Shown in pieces: positions 8,489 to 17,943 of a DNA stretch of 64,000 nt (within the stretch, counting starts at the first letter, position 1; each line of letters begins with the position of its first letter). The notes below the pieces were generated by a model. That model worked only from the letters and a program-made list of their open reading frames with translations. It had not been told where the DNA came from and did not search any database. A program made the position numbers and the translations under genes. The DNA is taken from contig JAEZHI010000039.1 in the NCBI GenBank assembly GCA_023436885.1, positions 124,001 through 188,000 of the forward strand. Reading direction: 5' to 3'. The stretch comes from Pseudomonadota bacterium. Its GTDB lineage: Bacteria > Pseudomonadota > Alphaproteobacteria > Rhizobiales > Pleomorphomonadaceae.

Positions 8489-8504
8489 ATCCATTGTGAT
8501 GGAT
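8489..8504 (-). promoter_or_regulatory. Palindrome upstream of the yeiH-like gene (candidate LysR site)
   Basis: ATCCAT-TGTG-ATGGAT is a perfect 16-base inverted repeat just upstream of the yeiH-like start codon. It carries the ATC-N10-GAT dyad geometry that LysR-type sites often show. The adjacent LysR gene is the obvious candidate ligand. Its closeness to the start codon would suit a repressor site or an mRNA hairpin. Confidence 0.4.
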
Positions 8505-8550
8505 TTCCTATCGCGCAAATATTCCACGCAAACCAACGCATTGTGCTGCA

Positions 8551-8579
8551 CGAACCGTTCGAGTGAATCGAACGGTTCG
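8551..8579. repeat. Perfect 12-base inverted repeat between yeiH-like and ABC exporter genes
   Basis: CGAACCGTTCGA (8551-8562) and TCGAACGGTTCG (8568-8579) are perfect complements around GTGAA. No T tract follows on either strand, so a standard rho-independent terminator is less likely. Each arm is itself nearly palindromic (GAACCGTTC, TCGAACGGTTCG). It lies 80 bases upstream of the yeiH-like start and 45 bases beyond the exporter stop codon, so it could be an operator or a transcript-end hairpin. Confidence 0.5.
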
Positions 8580-8623
8580 CGGCGAGGCTTTGAAATGCAG
8601 ATCACCGAGGGCGACTGAACCGA

Positions 8624-10543
8624 TCAGGCCGGCTGGTCGGCCCGACCGCCCTTGCTGCCCGGGCCGAGAATTCCAAGGTCGTCTTCCGCCTTGACGCGAG
8701 CAAGTCGCGCTTCGGCCTCGTCGGCCTCGCGCTGCCGCTGCCACATGGTCGCGTAAAGACCGCCCTTCTCGATCAGCTCGGCGTGGGCGCCACGCTCGGC
8801 AATGCGCCCCTTCTCGAGCACGATGATCTCATCGGCATTGACCACGGTCGACAGTCGGTGAGCGATGACCATCGTCGTCCGCCCCTCGGCGACCCGATCA
8901 AGTTCAGCCTGAATCTCGCGCTCGGTATTAGTATCGAGAGCCGACGTTGCCTCATCGAGGATCAGGATCGGCGGTGATTTCAGGATGGTGCGGGCAATGG
9001 CGACGCGCTGTTTCTCGCCACCCGACAGTTTGAGGCCGCGCTCACCAACCGGTGTGTCATAGCCGTTCGGCAGCCCTTCCACGAAATGGGCGATGCGCGC
9101 CTGTCGTGCCGCCTCGCGCACTTCCTCAGCCGAAGCATCCGGCCGGCCGTAGCGGATGTTATAGAAGATGGTGTCGTTGAACAGCACCGTGTCCTGCGGC
9201 ACCATGCCGATGGCGGTACGCAGCGACTCTTGCGTTACTTCGCGAATATCCTGTCCATCGATCGTGACCCTGCCGGAGGTCACGTCGTAGAACCGGAACA
9301 GCAGGCGCGACAGGGTCGACTTGCCCGCGCCGGACGGTCCGACGACGGCCACCGTCTTGCCCGCCGGAATTTCGAAGGTGATGCCCTTCAGGATCTGGCG
9401 ATCGGGATCGTAGGCGAAGTGGACGTCTTCGAAGCGGACCGAACCACCCTGAACACTGAGCGATGTAGCGTTCGGTGCATCAACAATTTCGGCCGGCTCG
9501 TCCAGCAGATCAAACATCTGCTCGAGGTCGGTCACGCCCTGACGTATCTCGCGATACATGAAGCCGATGAAATTGAGCGGGATGCCGAGTTGCATCAGCA
9601 GGGTGTTCAACAGCACGAAATCACCGAGCGTCTGCGTGCCGGCGACCACCTCATGGGCCGACATCACCATGCACAGGGCAACGCCGACCGTGAAGATGAC
9701 TGCCTGCCCCATGTTCAACCAGGACAACGAATACCAGGTCTCGTTGGCCGCCGCCTCGTAGCGCTCCATGGCAACGTCGAAGCGCGCGGCTTCCATCTTC
9801 TCATTGCCGAAATATTTCACCGTTTCGAAGTTCAAGAGACTGTCGACGGACTTGGTATTGGCGTCGTTGTCGCTCTCGTTCATGCGACGGCGAATAGCAA
9901 TCCGCCTGTCCGAATAACGGATTGAGAACCAGACATAGAGCCAGATCGTAACGCCGATCACCAAGAGATAGCTCACCCCGAAGTTCACGACGATAACGAT
10001 GGCCGATAGCGCAAATTCCAGCACCGTCGGCATGGCGTTGAGAATCGTGAACCGGACGATGGCTTCGATGCCCTTGACGCCGCGATCGATGACGCGGGTC
10101 AGGCCGCCCGTGCGCCGCTGCAGATGAAAGCGCAACGACAGGCGATGCATATGGGTGAAGGTCAGATTGGCCAGGCGACGAACGGCATATTGGCTGACGT
10201 TCGAGAACAGCGCATCGCGAAGGTTGTTGAAGCCGTTGAGAAGGATCCGCCCGACGTTATAGGCCACCACCATAGCAACCGGATAAGTGAGCCACATGAG
10301 CGTCGGTTGCGGCACATTGGCTTTGGGCGCCAGGGCATCGGTCGCAAAGGCATAGAGATAAGGCACCAGAACGGTGATGACCTTGGCCAACACCAATGCG
10401 GCCATGGAAAGCACGACGCGCATCCTGAGATCGCGACGCCCTTCGGGCCACATGTAGGGCCACAGTTGACGAAGCGTCGTCCAAAGCGACTTGTCGCCAC
10501 TGATCTTCGCCTTACCACCGCGGCGGGAATCGACTTGGCTCAT
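8624..10543 (-). CDS. Atm1-type ABC exporter (fused membrane and ATPase domains)
   Basis: A 639-residue half-transporter of the Atm1/ABCB7/HMT1 family, which in bacteria exports glutathione conjugates or metal-glutathione complexes and works as a homodimer in the inner membrane. Six membrane helices lie in about residues 40-330 (VVLSMAALVLAKVITVLVPY and later helices). The segment LNFETVKYFGNEKMEAARFD is typical of this family. The ATPase domain has Walker A GPSGAGKST (402-410), the signature LSGGEKQR and Walker B ILILDEATSALD. A hydrophilic tail of about 30 residues follows. It is a single gene bounded by terminator-like hairpins. Confidence 0.93.
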   Translation of the reverse strand: MSQVDSRRGGKAKISGDKSLWTTLRQLWPYMWPEGRRDLRMRVVLSMAALVLAKVITVLVPYLYAFATDALAPKANVPQPTLMWLTYPVAMVVAYNVGRILLNGFNNLRDALFSNVSQYAVRRLANLTFTHMHRLSLRFHLQRRTGGLTRVIDRGVKGIEAIVRFTILNAMPTVLEFALSAIVIVVNFGVSYLLVIGVTIWLYVWFSIRYSDRRIAIRRRMNESDNDANTKSVDSLLNFETVKYFGNEKMEAARFDVAMERYEAAANETWYSLSWLNMGQAVIFTVGVALCMVMSAHEVVAGTQTLGDFVLLNTLLMQLGIPLNFIGFMYREIRQGVTDLEQMFDLLDEPAEIVDAPNATSLSVQGGSVRFEDVHFAYDPDRQILKGITFEIPAGKTVAVVGPSGAGKSTLSRLLFRFYDVTSGRVTIDGQDIREVTQESLRTAIGMVPQDTVLFNDTIFYNIRYGRPDASAEEVREAARQARIAHFVEGLPNGYDTPVGERGLKLSGGEKQRVAIARTILKSPPILILDEATSALDTNTEREIQAELDRVAEGRTTMVIAHRLSTVVNADEIIVLEKGRIAERGAHAELIEKGGLYATMWQRQREADEAEARLARVKAEDDLGILGPGSKGGRADQPA

Positions 10544-10566
10544 GGGTTCACCGGAATCCGTTACTC

Positions 10567-10598
10567 AAAAAACCGCCCGGCGCGAACGCGCCGGGCGG
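10567..10598 (-). terminator. Rho-independent terminator after the LysM gene
   Basis: On the minus strand CCGCCCGGCGCG pairs with CGCGCCGGGCGG around TT, and six T follow. It is a twelve-base-pair GC stem, oriented to end the LysM transcript before the exporter gene. Confidence 0.9.
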
Positions 10599-10666
10599 CT
10601 TGCTAACTCTCAGATAGTCTCTTTTTCCAACGCTTGCCATTGTCAGCACAAACGATGGCGGGATTG

Positions 10667-12211
10667 TTACTGGCCGACCGGCTTCCAGGCGGCGTCGCCT
10701 TCTGGAATGACAAACACTTGACCCGGGTAGATCAGGTCAGGATTGCGGATCTGATCAGTGTTGGCCTGATAGATCGTCGAGTAACGGAATCCATCGCCGT
10801 AGAGGCGCCTGGCAATCATCCAGAGGTTGTCGCCGCGATGAATGATCAGCGTTGTCGGTTCGGCCGGCTTGGCCTCACCGGCAGAGCCGGCGCCGGCCTG
10901 CGCAGAGCCGACACCCGAGGCAAGCATCGGGGTAGCCATGCCATCTTCAGCAATCTGGAAAGGCACTTCAGCGCGAGCGACGACCGCGCCGTTTTCGCCG
11001 ATCTGGTCAATGCGGACGAGGTGCTTGCCGGGGGCGAGATCGACCTCGCCCTGATAGAGCCAGCGCCCCTTCTCGGCCTTCACGTCGCCGGTGGCCTTGT
11101 CGTCCACGTAAAGACGGATCACGGCCCCGTTGGCAGCAGACCCGGCGGCGTAGAAATGCTTGCCGTTCTCGAGTTCCACGGCATCAATGGTAACGACCAG
11201 CGTTGCGGCGGCAACCGTCGGAGCCTCGGTCTTTGGGGCCGAGGACGGCGCCGCAGCAGGCGTTGTGGAGGCTGTCGCTTGCGGCGATGCTGGCTCCGCA
11301 GGGGCCTGTGTTGCGGGCTTAGCGCCATTATTGGTGGTCGGAGCCGGCTCACCCTGCGCGAGCGCTGGCGACGCTGCGGCTGCCTGCATATCGGCTGGTG
11401 GCGCCGGAACGACGACTGAGGTCGGAGCGGGCTCGGAAGCCATGGCGGCGGGGGCCGGCTCGGCTGTGGTTGCCGGCATCGTCGCATTGCCGGCGATTGC
11501 CATGGCCGTCGCGCTCGCCGACGTCGGCGGTTCGACAGCCGTCGGCACGCCGGCGGATGCCTTCGGGAGATCAGCGGAGACGGGCGGTGCGGTTTCGACA
11601 GCCTGCGCTGGATCAACACCGGCATCAGCCAATTTGGCCTGTGCTTCTTCGATGCCAGGAACCTGCAAGACGGTGGAAGGCGATCCTGGCTGGTTCAAAA
11701 CCACCAGCACGTCGCCATTGCCCCCTTCCGGAACCGAAACGGCAACCGACTGTTCGGACGTTGCAACCTTGCCATCCGGACCGGTAGCGCGAACGGACAG
11801 GTCATGTGCGCCAGACTTCAAGGGATCGGCCAGAACAATCGCCCAGGAGCCGGTATCGTTGGCTTTGCCTGTGGCCACAACATCCTTGCCGGAAAGAATT
11901 TCGACCTTGGAGTTCGGAGCGCTTCGCCCGGCGATGACGGCATCGCCCGTCGGCTCGACACGAACGAGATCGAAGGTGGGGACCACAGCTTCCGTTGCCG
12001 ATGGCGCAGGAGCCGGATCGGTCTTGGGGGAAATCGGCGTGGCGACGACATCGGTCGCTGCGGTTTTTCCGGCCGCTGGAGCGGGATGACCGGCGATCTG
12101 AAAGTTGAGCTGGCGTAGCACACCGTCGAGCGCGCCGGAAAACACGCCACCGAGAAGAACGACAATCACGCCGACGGCACCAATCAGAATTGTGCGAAGT
12201 CTATTGCTCAT
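10667..12211 (-). CDS. Membrane-anchored LysM domain protein
   Basis: A 514-residue envelope protein. One membrane helix lies near the N-terminus (TILIGAVGVIVVLLGGVFSG, about 7-26). A long Ala/Pro/Thr-rich low-complexity region fills about residues 190-340 and flanks Ig-like segments (VRVEPTGDAVIAGRSAPNSK and a second at VVTIDAVELENGKHF). A C-terminal LysM domain binds peptidoglycan (TLIIHRGDNLWMIARRLYGD to PGQVFVIP). The domain order suggests a periplasmic spacer and peptidoglycan tether; such proteins are common next to nothing in particular in Rhizobiales. The ATG at 12211 gives a normal membrane anchor; the frame is open 26 codons upstream. The partner is unknown. Confidence 0.85.
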   Translation of the reverse strand: MSNRLRTILIGAVGVIVVLLGGVFSGALDGVLRQLNFQIAGHPAPAAGKTAATDVVATPISPKTDPAPAPSATEAVVPTFDLVRVEPTGDAVIAGRSAPNSKVEILSGKDVVATGKANDTGSWAIVLADPLKSGAHDLSVRATGPDGKVATSEQSVAVSVPEGGNGDVLVVLNQPGSPSTVLQVPGIEEAQAKLADAGVDPAQAVETAPPVSADLPKASAGVPTAVEPPTSASATAMAIAGNATMPATTAEPAPAAMASEPAPTSVVVPAPPADMQAAAASPALAQGEPAPTTNNGAKPATQAPAEPASPQATASTTPAAAPSSAPKTEAPTVAAATLVVTIDAVELENGKHFYAAGSAANGAVIRLYVDDKATGDVKAEKGRWLYQGEVDLAPGKHLVRIDQIGENGAVVARAEVPFQIAEDGMATPMLASGVGSAQAGAGSAGEAKPAEPTTLIIHRGDNLWMIARRLYGDGFRYSTIYQANTDQIRNPDLIYPGQVFVIPEGDAAWKPVGQ

Positions 12212-12624
12212 CACCCGTCCACGCCCCCCAATCGGCATCGCCGACACATAATCTCGCGACCGCCCCGCGCCGGTCGATCCAACTGTCATGATTAGTCACG
12301 CAACGATGTTCCACCGAGTCGCAACTGATCGAACACAATGATTTGAGCCGCCATTAAGGCGTCTCTTCTGCGGACATGACACCGGGCAAAGCTGCCATAG
12401 CTTATTTAACGCTTTATACTCATGTGGTTAGCCTCACAAGTGTGGCACTTTACCGTCCCGCACCGGTAATTGGACCAAAACGGATTCCCATGGAACCGAT
12501 GCAAGAAAGCCGCACTTTTTCACGTTTCGACACCATAAGAGCGACCGGGTTGCCTTGAGTAGCGGGAAGCCAGCGGATCAACGAACGCTTGACGTTGGAG
12601 AGGCGGTGATGCGAAAAATCCCGC
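12212..12624. other. Intergenic region between divergent LysM and LOG genes
   Basis: About 410 bases without a convincing gene. It must hold two divergent promoters. An AT-richer stretch around 12400-12425 (TTATTTAACGCTTTATACT) is the most promoter-like segment. I see no terminator or large repeat. Confidence 0.5.
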
Positions 12625-13224
12625 ATGATCAAAATCAAAAGCATTTGTGTTTTCTGCGGCTCGGCAAACGGCCGCGATCCTGCCTACGTGGCCGCTGCCG
12701 AGCGGCTTGGTACCGATATGGCGGAACACGGCATTCGCCTCGTTTATGGCGGTGGCAATGTGGGCCTCATGGGTACGACTGCCCGGGCTGTGATGGCCGC
12801 AGGCGGCAAGGTCACCGGCATCATCCCGGAGTTTCTGGTGAGCCGGGAACGCATGCTCGATGGCGTCGATGAGTTGCACGTCGTGCCGGACATGCATACG
12901 CGCAAGCGTATGATGTTTGAGGCAGCGGACGCTTTCGTAACGCTGCCCGGCGGCATCGGTACGCTCGAGGAAGTGGTCGAACAGCTCACCTGGGCGCAAC
13001 TCGGCCGGCACAAGAAACCGATCGTGCTAGCCGACATCGGCGGCTTCTGGCAGCCGCTGGTCGAGGTGATCCACCACATGAATCGCGAATCCTTCATTCG
13101 CGAGGGCTTCGAGGTTCGCTATCACGTGGCCAAGACGGCCGCAGACATCCTGCCGACCGTTCTCGGCGCTGCAGGTGACAACGGCGAGGTCGCCGGCGAC
13201 ACTGAGACCATTGCCAGGATGTAG
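12625..13224 (+). CDS. LOG-family nucleoside 5'-monophosphate phosphoribohydrolase (TIGR00730)
   Basis: A 199-residue Rossmann-fold protein of the LOG (Lonely Guy) family, which removes ribose 5-phosphate from nucleoside monophosphates, including cytokinin precursors. The diagnostic motif PGGIGTLEE occupies residues 108-116, preceded by YGGGNVGLMG (41-50) and the conserved RKRMM (93-97). Many bacterial members act as AMP nucleosidases or of unknown preference, so cytokinin activation is not proven. No clear Shine-Dalgarno sequence precedes the chosen ATG; an upstream ATG at 12609 is out of frame. It ends seven bases before the convergent citramalate synthase gene. Confidence 0.92.
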   Translation: MIKIKSICVFCGSANGRDPAYVAAAERLGTDMAEHGIRLVYGGGNVGLMGTTARAVMAAGGKVTGIIPEFLVSRERMLDGVDELHVVPDMHTRKRMMFEAADAFVTLPGGIGTLEEVVEQLTWAQLGRHKKPIVLADIGGFWQPLVEVIHHMNRESFIREGFEVRYHVAKTAADILPTVLGAAGDNGEVAGDTETIARM

Positions 13225-13230
13225 TTTGGC

Positions 13231-14835
13231 TCAAGTCCCCGCGTGGCCGTTCTTCAGCAGCTTGTAGGTGATGGAGTCGTCGAGTGCCTCGAAGGAGGCC
13301 TCGACAATATTTGCCGATACACCGACCGTCGACCAACGCCGGCCAGTGGCGCGATCAAGGCTTTCGATCAGAACGCGGGTCACGGCACCGGTGCCGCCGT
13401 TGAGAATGCGAACCTTAAAGTCGACAAGCTCCAGGGCGGCGATCTCGGCCTGATACTTACCGATATCCTTGCGAAGCGCCTGATCGAGGGCGTTGACGGG
13501 GCCGTTGCCTTCGGCCACCGACATCAGGATCTCGTCGTCCACCTTGACCTTCACAACAGCTTCGGTGACGACCACCCGCTCGCCAATGGCGTTGATGCGG
13601 CTTTCCACCATCGTGCGGTAGGATATGACATCATAAAAGTGCGGCACGCCGCCAAGATGGCGCTGGGCCAGCAGTTCGAAAGAGGCATCGGCAGCCTCAT
13701 AGGAATAGCCGCGCGCTTCGCGTTCCTTGAGCTCGGCGAGCAAACCGGTCAGCCGCCGGTCATCCTTTGAATAGATGATGCCAAGCCGATCGAGTTCGGC
13801 AAAAAGATTGGACCGGCCAGCCTGATCGGACACGAGCAAGCGACGTCGGTTGCCGACGCTTTCGGGCGTGACGTGCTCGTAAGTGCGTGGGTCCTTCAGG
13901 ATTGCCGATGCATGGATACCAGCCTTGGTCGCAAAGGCAGACAAGCCCACGTAAGGGGCATGGCGATTGGGCGCGCGATTGATGATCTCATCAAAGGCCC
14001 GCGACACCTGGGTCAGGGTCTTCAGCTGCTCGTGTGTTACGCCGGTGTCAAAGCGGCTGGCAAACTCATCCTTCAATACCAGCGTGGGCAGGATGGTGGT
14101 GAGGTTGGCATTGCCGCAACGCTCGCCGATACCATTGAGCGTGCCCTGGACCTGCCGAACGCCGGCACGGACGGCCGCGAGCGAGTTTGCGACAGCCTGC
14201 CCCGTGTCGTCGTGGGCATGAATGCCAAGCCGGTCACCCGGCACCACCTTGCTGACCGCCCCAACCACCGCCATTACATCGTGCGGCATGGAGCCGCCGT
14301 TGGTGTCACAGAGGACGATCCAGCGTGCGCCGGCCTCGAAAGCCGTTCTGGCGCAAGCGAGCGCGTAATCGGGGTTGGCCTTGTAGCCATCAAAGAAATG
14401 CTCGCAATCGACGATGGCTTCCCGCCCCGCTTTCACGGCCGCCTCGACCGACTGGCGAATGCAATCGAGATTGTCTTCAAGCGTCGTCTTCAGGGCGACG
14501 TCGACGTGGTAGTCCCACGACTTCGCGACAAAGGTCACGGCATCGACCGGCGCAGCGAGCAACGCGGCAATGCCGGGATCGTTGGAGAGCGAGACGCCTG
14601 GACGCTTGGTCATGCCGAAGGCGGCAAAGCGCGCTCGCTTCGTGCGCTTTTCGGCAAAGAAGGCGTCATCAGTGGGGTTAGCGCCGGGATAGCCGCCTTC
14701 GATGTAGGAAAGGCCCAAATCCTCGATGAGCTGCGCGACGATAATCTTCTCCTCAACCGAGAAGTCGATGCCAGAGGTCTGGGCACCATCGCGCAACGTT
14801 GTATCGTAGAGATAGAGGCGGGCCTTGTCCGTCAT
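13231..14835 (-). CDS. cimA: Citramalate synthase
   Basis: A 534-residue member of the isopropylmalate/homocitrate synthase group (TIM-barrel DRE superfamily). The catalytic start LYLYDTTLRDGAQTSGIDF, the family-specific IEGGYPGANPTDDAFF, HAHDDTGQAVANSL, the metal-binding histidines and the C-terminal LeuA-type regulatory domain (about residues 390-530, VDFKVRILNGGTGAVTRV) are present. It condenses pyruvate and acetyl-CoA to citramalate, a route to 2-oxobutyrate and isoleucine that bypasses threonine deaminase. The ATG giving MTDKARLYLYDTT fits the family. Feedback by isoleucine is likely from the domain but not shown here. Confidence 0.94.
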   Translation of the reverse strand: MTDKARLYLYDTTLRDGAQTSGIDFSVEEKIIVAQLIEDLGLSYIEGGYPGANPTDDAFFAEKRTKRARFAAFGMTKRPGVSLSNDPGIAALLAAPVDAVTFVAKSWDYHVDVALKTTLEDNLDCIRQSVEAAVKAGREAIVDCEHFFDGYKANPDYALACARTAFEAGARWIVLCDTNGGSMPHDVMAVVGAVSKVVPGDRLGIHAHDDTGQAVANSLAAVRAGVRQVQGTLNGIGERCGNANLTTILPTLVLKDEFASRFDTGVTHEQLKTLTQVSRAFDEIINRAPNRHAPYVGLSAFATKAGIHASAILKDPRTYEHVTPESVGNRRRLLVSDQAGRSNLFAELDRLGIIYSKDDRRLTGLLAELKEREARGYSYEAADASFELLAQRHLGGVPHFYDVISYRTMVESRINAIGERVVVTEAVVKVKVDDEILMSVAEGNGPVNALDQALRKDIGKYQAEIAALELVDFKVRILNGGTGAVTRVLIESLDRATGRRWSTVGVSANIVEASFEALDDSITYKLLKNGHAGT

Positions 14836-14896
14836 GGTCGCGAACTCGTTTCGGCAAAGGGCGGGCAACCGCTGCTCGCCTTGGGTTTGTTTCAAC

Positions 14897-15850
14897 TCAC
14901 GCCGCGAAGCGATCGGTTGCGGAGATCAACTCATGCAGGAGGCCCGGCTCGACCAGCGAATGGCCTGCACCTTCGACGATGCGGAGATCGGCTTCCGGCC
15001 AGGCCTTATGGAGGTCCCAGGCATTCTGCAGCGGCGTACACATATCGTAACGGCCGTGGACGATGACACCCGGAATCCCCTTGAGCTTGCCGGCATCCTC
15101 GAACAACTGTCCGGGGCGCATCCAGCCTTCGTGAACGAAGTAGTGGTTTTCGATCCGGGCGAAGGCGAGCGCGAACTCATCGTCGACGAAGCCGGATGTG
15201 ACCTCTTCGTTTGGAAAGAGCGTCAGCGTCGAACCTTCCCAGAGCGACCAGACACGGGCGGCAGCGAGCCGGGTTGCCCGATCCTCCGAGACCAGACGAC
15301 GGCGATAGGCGGCGATCAGGTCGCCCCGCTCCGCCTCGGGAATGTGTTCGCGGAACGGCTCGAACTTCTCCGGGTGGATCAGAGAAGCGCCGTATTGATA
15401 GAACCACTTCAGCTCGAAATCACGCAGTCCGAAGATGCCGCGCAATACCAGCTCGCTGACCCGATCGGGGTGGGTTTCGGCATAGGCAAGCGCCAGTGTC
15501 GAGCCCCAGGAGCCGCCGAACACCAGCCACTTGTCGACGCCGATCATCTTGCGCAGGCGCTCGATGTCTTCGACCAGATGCCAGGTGGTGTTGGCCTCGA
15601 TCGAGGCGTGCGGCGTCGAGCGGCCACAGCCACGCTGGTCGAACAGGATGACGTCGTATTTCGCGGGGTCAAAGCAGCGGCGCTGATTGGGCGAGCAACC
15701 GCCGCCCGGTCCACCGTGCAGGAAAACGGCAGGCTTGCCGCCCTTGCGGCCGACACGCTCCCAATAGACCTGATGACCGTCGCCCACGTCGAGCGTGCCG
15801 CTCTCGAAGGGTTCAATCTCGGGATAGTAGCTGCGCAAATCGGTCATCAT
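14897..15850 (-). CDS. pip: Proline iminopeptidase
   Basis: A 317-residue alpha/beta-hydrolase (peptidase family S33) that removes N-terminal proline from peptides. HGGPGGGCSPNQRRCFDP (from about residue 45) forms the oxyanion region, DQRGCGRS is the family signature, the nucleophile Ser114 lies in FGGSWGSTLA, and the acid and histidine are in HGRYDMCTP and EGAGHSL near the C-terminus. The ATG doublet at 15845-15850 touches the stop codon of the upstream GFA gene (TGA then ATG), so translation is probably coupled. It belongs to a cysS-GFA-pip run, with cimA 61 bases further on. Confidence 0.94.
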   Translation of the reverse strand: MMTDLRSYYPEIEPFESGTLDVGDGHQVYWERVGRKGGKPAVFLHGGPGGGCSPNQRRCFDPAKYDVILFDQRGCGRSTPHASIEANTTWHLVEDIERLRKMIGVDKWLVFGGSWGSTLALAYAETHPDRVSELVLRGIFGLRDFELKWFYQYGASLIHPEKFEPFREHIPEAERGDLIAAYRRRLVSEDRATRLAAARVWSLWEGSTLTLFPNEEVTSGFVDDEFALAFARIENHYFVHEGWMRPGQLFEDAGKLKGIPGVIVHGRYDMCTPLQNAWDLHKAWPEADLRIVEGAGHSLVEPGLLHELISATDRFAA

Positions 15851-16330
15851 TCAACCCTTCGGCTCCGGCCAGACGGACGTGTCATGGTCGGGATGCTGGT
15901 TGGAAATCACGTCGTTCAAGAATTCGGCGCCCTCAAAACCCTCGTCGGTGCGGACGCGCTTCAGAGAGGACAGGCTTGCCGTGAACTGTAACTCGGCCTC
16001 CACGCCATATTGGACCGTCGGTGGCAGCGCGGATGGATCGTCCAGGGCACCAGCGGCGATCGAGGGTGCGTACCCATCGGCCTCGTAGGTGAGCGGCGTC
16101 CCGCAGTCGGCGCAGAAACCACGCGAGACGTGGTTGGACGAGCGATAGAGCTTGCGGTTGCCCCGCGTCCACCGCACACCATCCGCCTCAAAAGCAACAA
16201 AGGGCGCAAAGTAATTGCCGAGAGCCTTCTGGCACATGCGGCAGTGACAGATCGACACGGAAGAAACCTTGCCGGCATCGCAGGCAAAGCGAATGGCACC
16301 GCACTGGCAGCCGCCCGTAAGCATGGTCAT
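15851..16330 (-). CDS. GFA-domain zinc protein (glutathione-dependent formaldehyde-activating enzyme family)
   Basis: A 159-residue small zinc protein of the GFA/CENP-V fold. Zinc ligands are visible as GGCQCGAI near the N-terminus, CHCRMCQK around residue 42 and CADCGTPL around residue 85. The family was named after the Paracoccus glutathione-formaldehyde protein, but most members have no proven catalysis. The chosen ATG has GGAGG seven bases upstream and starts 29 bases after cysS, which argues against the longer frame that would overlap cysS. Its stop codon directly abuts the pip start. Confidence 0.9.
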   Translation of the reverse strand: MTMLTGGCQCGAIRFACDAGKVSSVSICHCRMCQKALGNYFAPFVAFEADGVRWTRGNRKLYRSSNHVSRGFCADCGTPLTYEADGYAPSIAAGALDDPSALPPTVQYGVEAELQFTASLSSLKRVRTDEGFEGAEFLNDVISNQHPDHDTSVWPEPKG

Positions 16331-16359
16331 GGCCCATCCTCCCGCCGTTCCGAGGCCGC

Positions 16360-17745
16360 TTACCTCTTCACTTCCCAACTGGTCTCGATCTCGCCGGTTT
16401 CCTTGTTCTTGGTGTCCTTCAGCACGACGCCCATGGCAGCGAGCTCATCACGGATGCGATCACTCTCGGCGAAGTTCTTCGCCTTGCGTGCATCGAGACG
16501 GGCGGCGATCAGCACCTGCACCCTGCTCTCGTCGATATCGGCGGCCGGGCGCCGGGAGGCCCATTGCGCTGCGCTCTCGCCCAAGAAACCGAGAAGACGA
16601 AGCGAAGCCGAGAGCGCAGCGGCATCTCCCTTCACGGCGTGCAGCTCAGCAATCGCCTTGGCCGTGTTGAGATCGTCGCTCAGTGCTTCGATCAACCCAT
16701 CGGACGGACGGCTCGGCATGACATCCGCCGCAATCGAGTACCACTCGTCGAGCGTCTTCCAGCCTTCCTCCAGCCCCTTCACGGTGAAATCAATCGGTTG
16801 GCGATAGTGCGTCTTCAGCATGTTGAAGCGCAGCACTTCACCGGGCCAATCGTCCAGCAGTTCGCGGATGGTGAAGAAGTTACCGAGTGACTTCGACATC
16901 TTCTCACCCTCGACCTGCAAGAAGCCGTTGTGCATGAAGATGTTGGCCATCACGTCCTTGTGGAAGGCGCAACGCGATTGGGCGACCTCGTTCTCATGGT
17001 GCGGGAAAACGAGATCGACACCACCGCCATGGATATCGAAGGTTTCGCCGAGATGCTTCCAGCTCATGGCCGAGCATTCGATATGCCAGCCTGGGCGCCC
17101 CCTGCCCCAGGGGCTGGCCCAGCCGGGTTCGTTGTCGGACGACGGCTTCCAGAGCACGAAGTCCATCGGATCGCGTTTGTAGGGCGCCACCTCGACGCGG
17201 GCGCCGGCCATCATGTCGTCAAGCGACCGGCGGGCGAGCTTGCCGTAATCGGGCATGGCCGGTACGTGGAACAGCGCGTGTCCCTCGGCGACGTAGGCGA
17301 AGCCGCCGGCGATCAGCCGTTCGATGATGGCGATCATCTCGGCGATATGCTCGGTGGCGCGCGGCGTCACCGTCGGCTTGAGGCAGCCGAGATCGGTCAC
17401 GTCCTGCTCGAACTGGGCGTAGGTCTTTTCGGTCAGGTCGCGGATCGCCTCGACGGGCGGAACGCCTGGATAGTCGCGAGCGGCACGCGCGTTGATCTTG
17501 TCATCGACGTCGGTGATGTTGCGCACGTAGGTGACATGGCTGTCGCCATAGACGTGACGCAGCAGACGATAGAGAACGTCGAAAACTATGACCGGCCGGG
17601 CATTTCCAATGTGGGCGAAGTCGTAAACGGTCGGGCCGCAAACGTACATGCGCACGTTATCGGCATTGATGGGAACGAAGTCGTCCTTACCACGCGTCAG
17701 CGTATTGTAGAGCCTGAGTGCCAAAAACCCGTCTCCCCTCGCCAT
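16360..17745 (-). CDS. cysS: Cysteinyl-tRNA synthetase
   Basis: A 461-residue class I aminoacyl-tRNA synthetase that charges tRNA-Cys. The zinc and ATP sites are intact: MYVCGPTVYD (Cys about 36), the HIGH-type AHIGNARP (45-48), HIECSAMS, the zinc histidine block FPHHENE and KMSKSLGN. The C-terminal anticodon-binding part is complete (LDARKAKNFAESDRIRDEL). The start is uncertain: the ATG at 17745 gives MARGDGFLALRLYNTL, and another in-frame ATG six codons upstream (17763) has no better ribosome-binding site. First gene of a leftward run with the GFA and pip genes. Confidence 0.97.
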   Translation of the reverse strand: MARGDGFLALRLYNTLTRGKDDFVPINADNVRMYVCGPTVYDFAHIGNARPVIVFDVLYRLLRHVYGDSHVTYVRNITDVDDKINARAARDYPGVPPVEAIRDLTEKTYAQFEQDVTDLGCLKPTVTPRATEHIAEMIAIIERLIAGGFAYVAEGHALFHVPAMPDYGKLARRSLDDMMAGARVEVAPYKRDPMDFVLWKPSSDNEPGWASPWGRGRPGWHIECSAMSWKHLGETFDIHGGGVDLVFPHHENEVAQSRCAFHKDVMANIFMHNGFLQVEGEKMSKSLGNFFTIRELLDDWPGEVLRFNMLKTHYRQPIDFTVKGLEEGWKTLDEWYSIAADVMPSRPSDGLIEALSDDLNTAKAIAELHAVKGDAAALSASLRLLGFLGESAAQWASRRPAADIDESRVQVLIAARLDARKAKNFAESDRIRDELAAMGVVLKDTKNKETGEIETSWEVKR

Positions 17746-17943
17746 GGAACGCACATAGGTCATCGCCGGGCCGGCCGGGGGAACCCATCATCCGTTCTGG
17801 TCTTCGGAAAGATCGTGACGGGGACGTCCGCGGCCGGCGTAAAGCTCAGCCACAAATAATCTTAGCGGTAATGGTGTTGCGCGCGTCCCGGAACATGGCC
17901 GCCGATATGCCTTCAAACGCCGCTCGCCGTCAAGGGAAGCTAT

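Noticed and set aside
12609..12624. Upstream ATG at 12609 as the LOG gene start
   Set aside because: It has a better ribosome-binding site (GGAGAGG) but is out of frame with the LOG protein.
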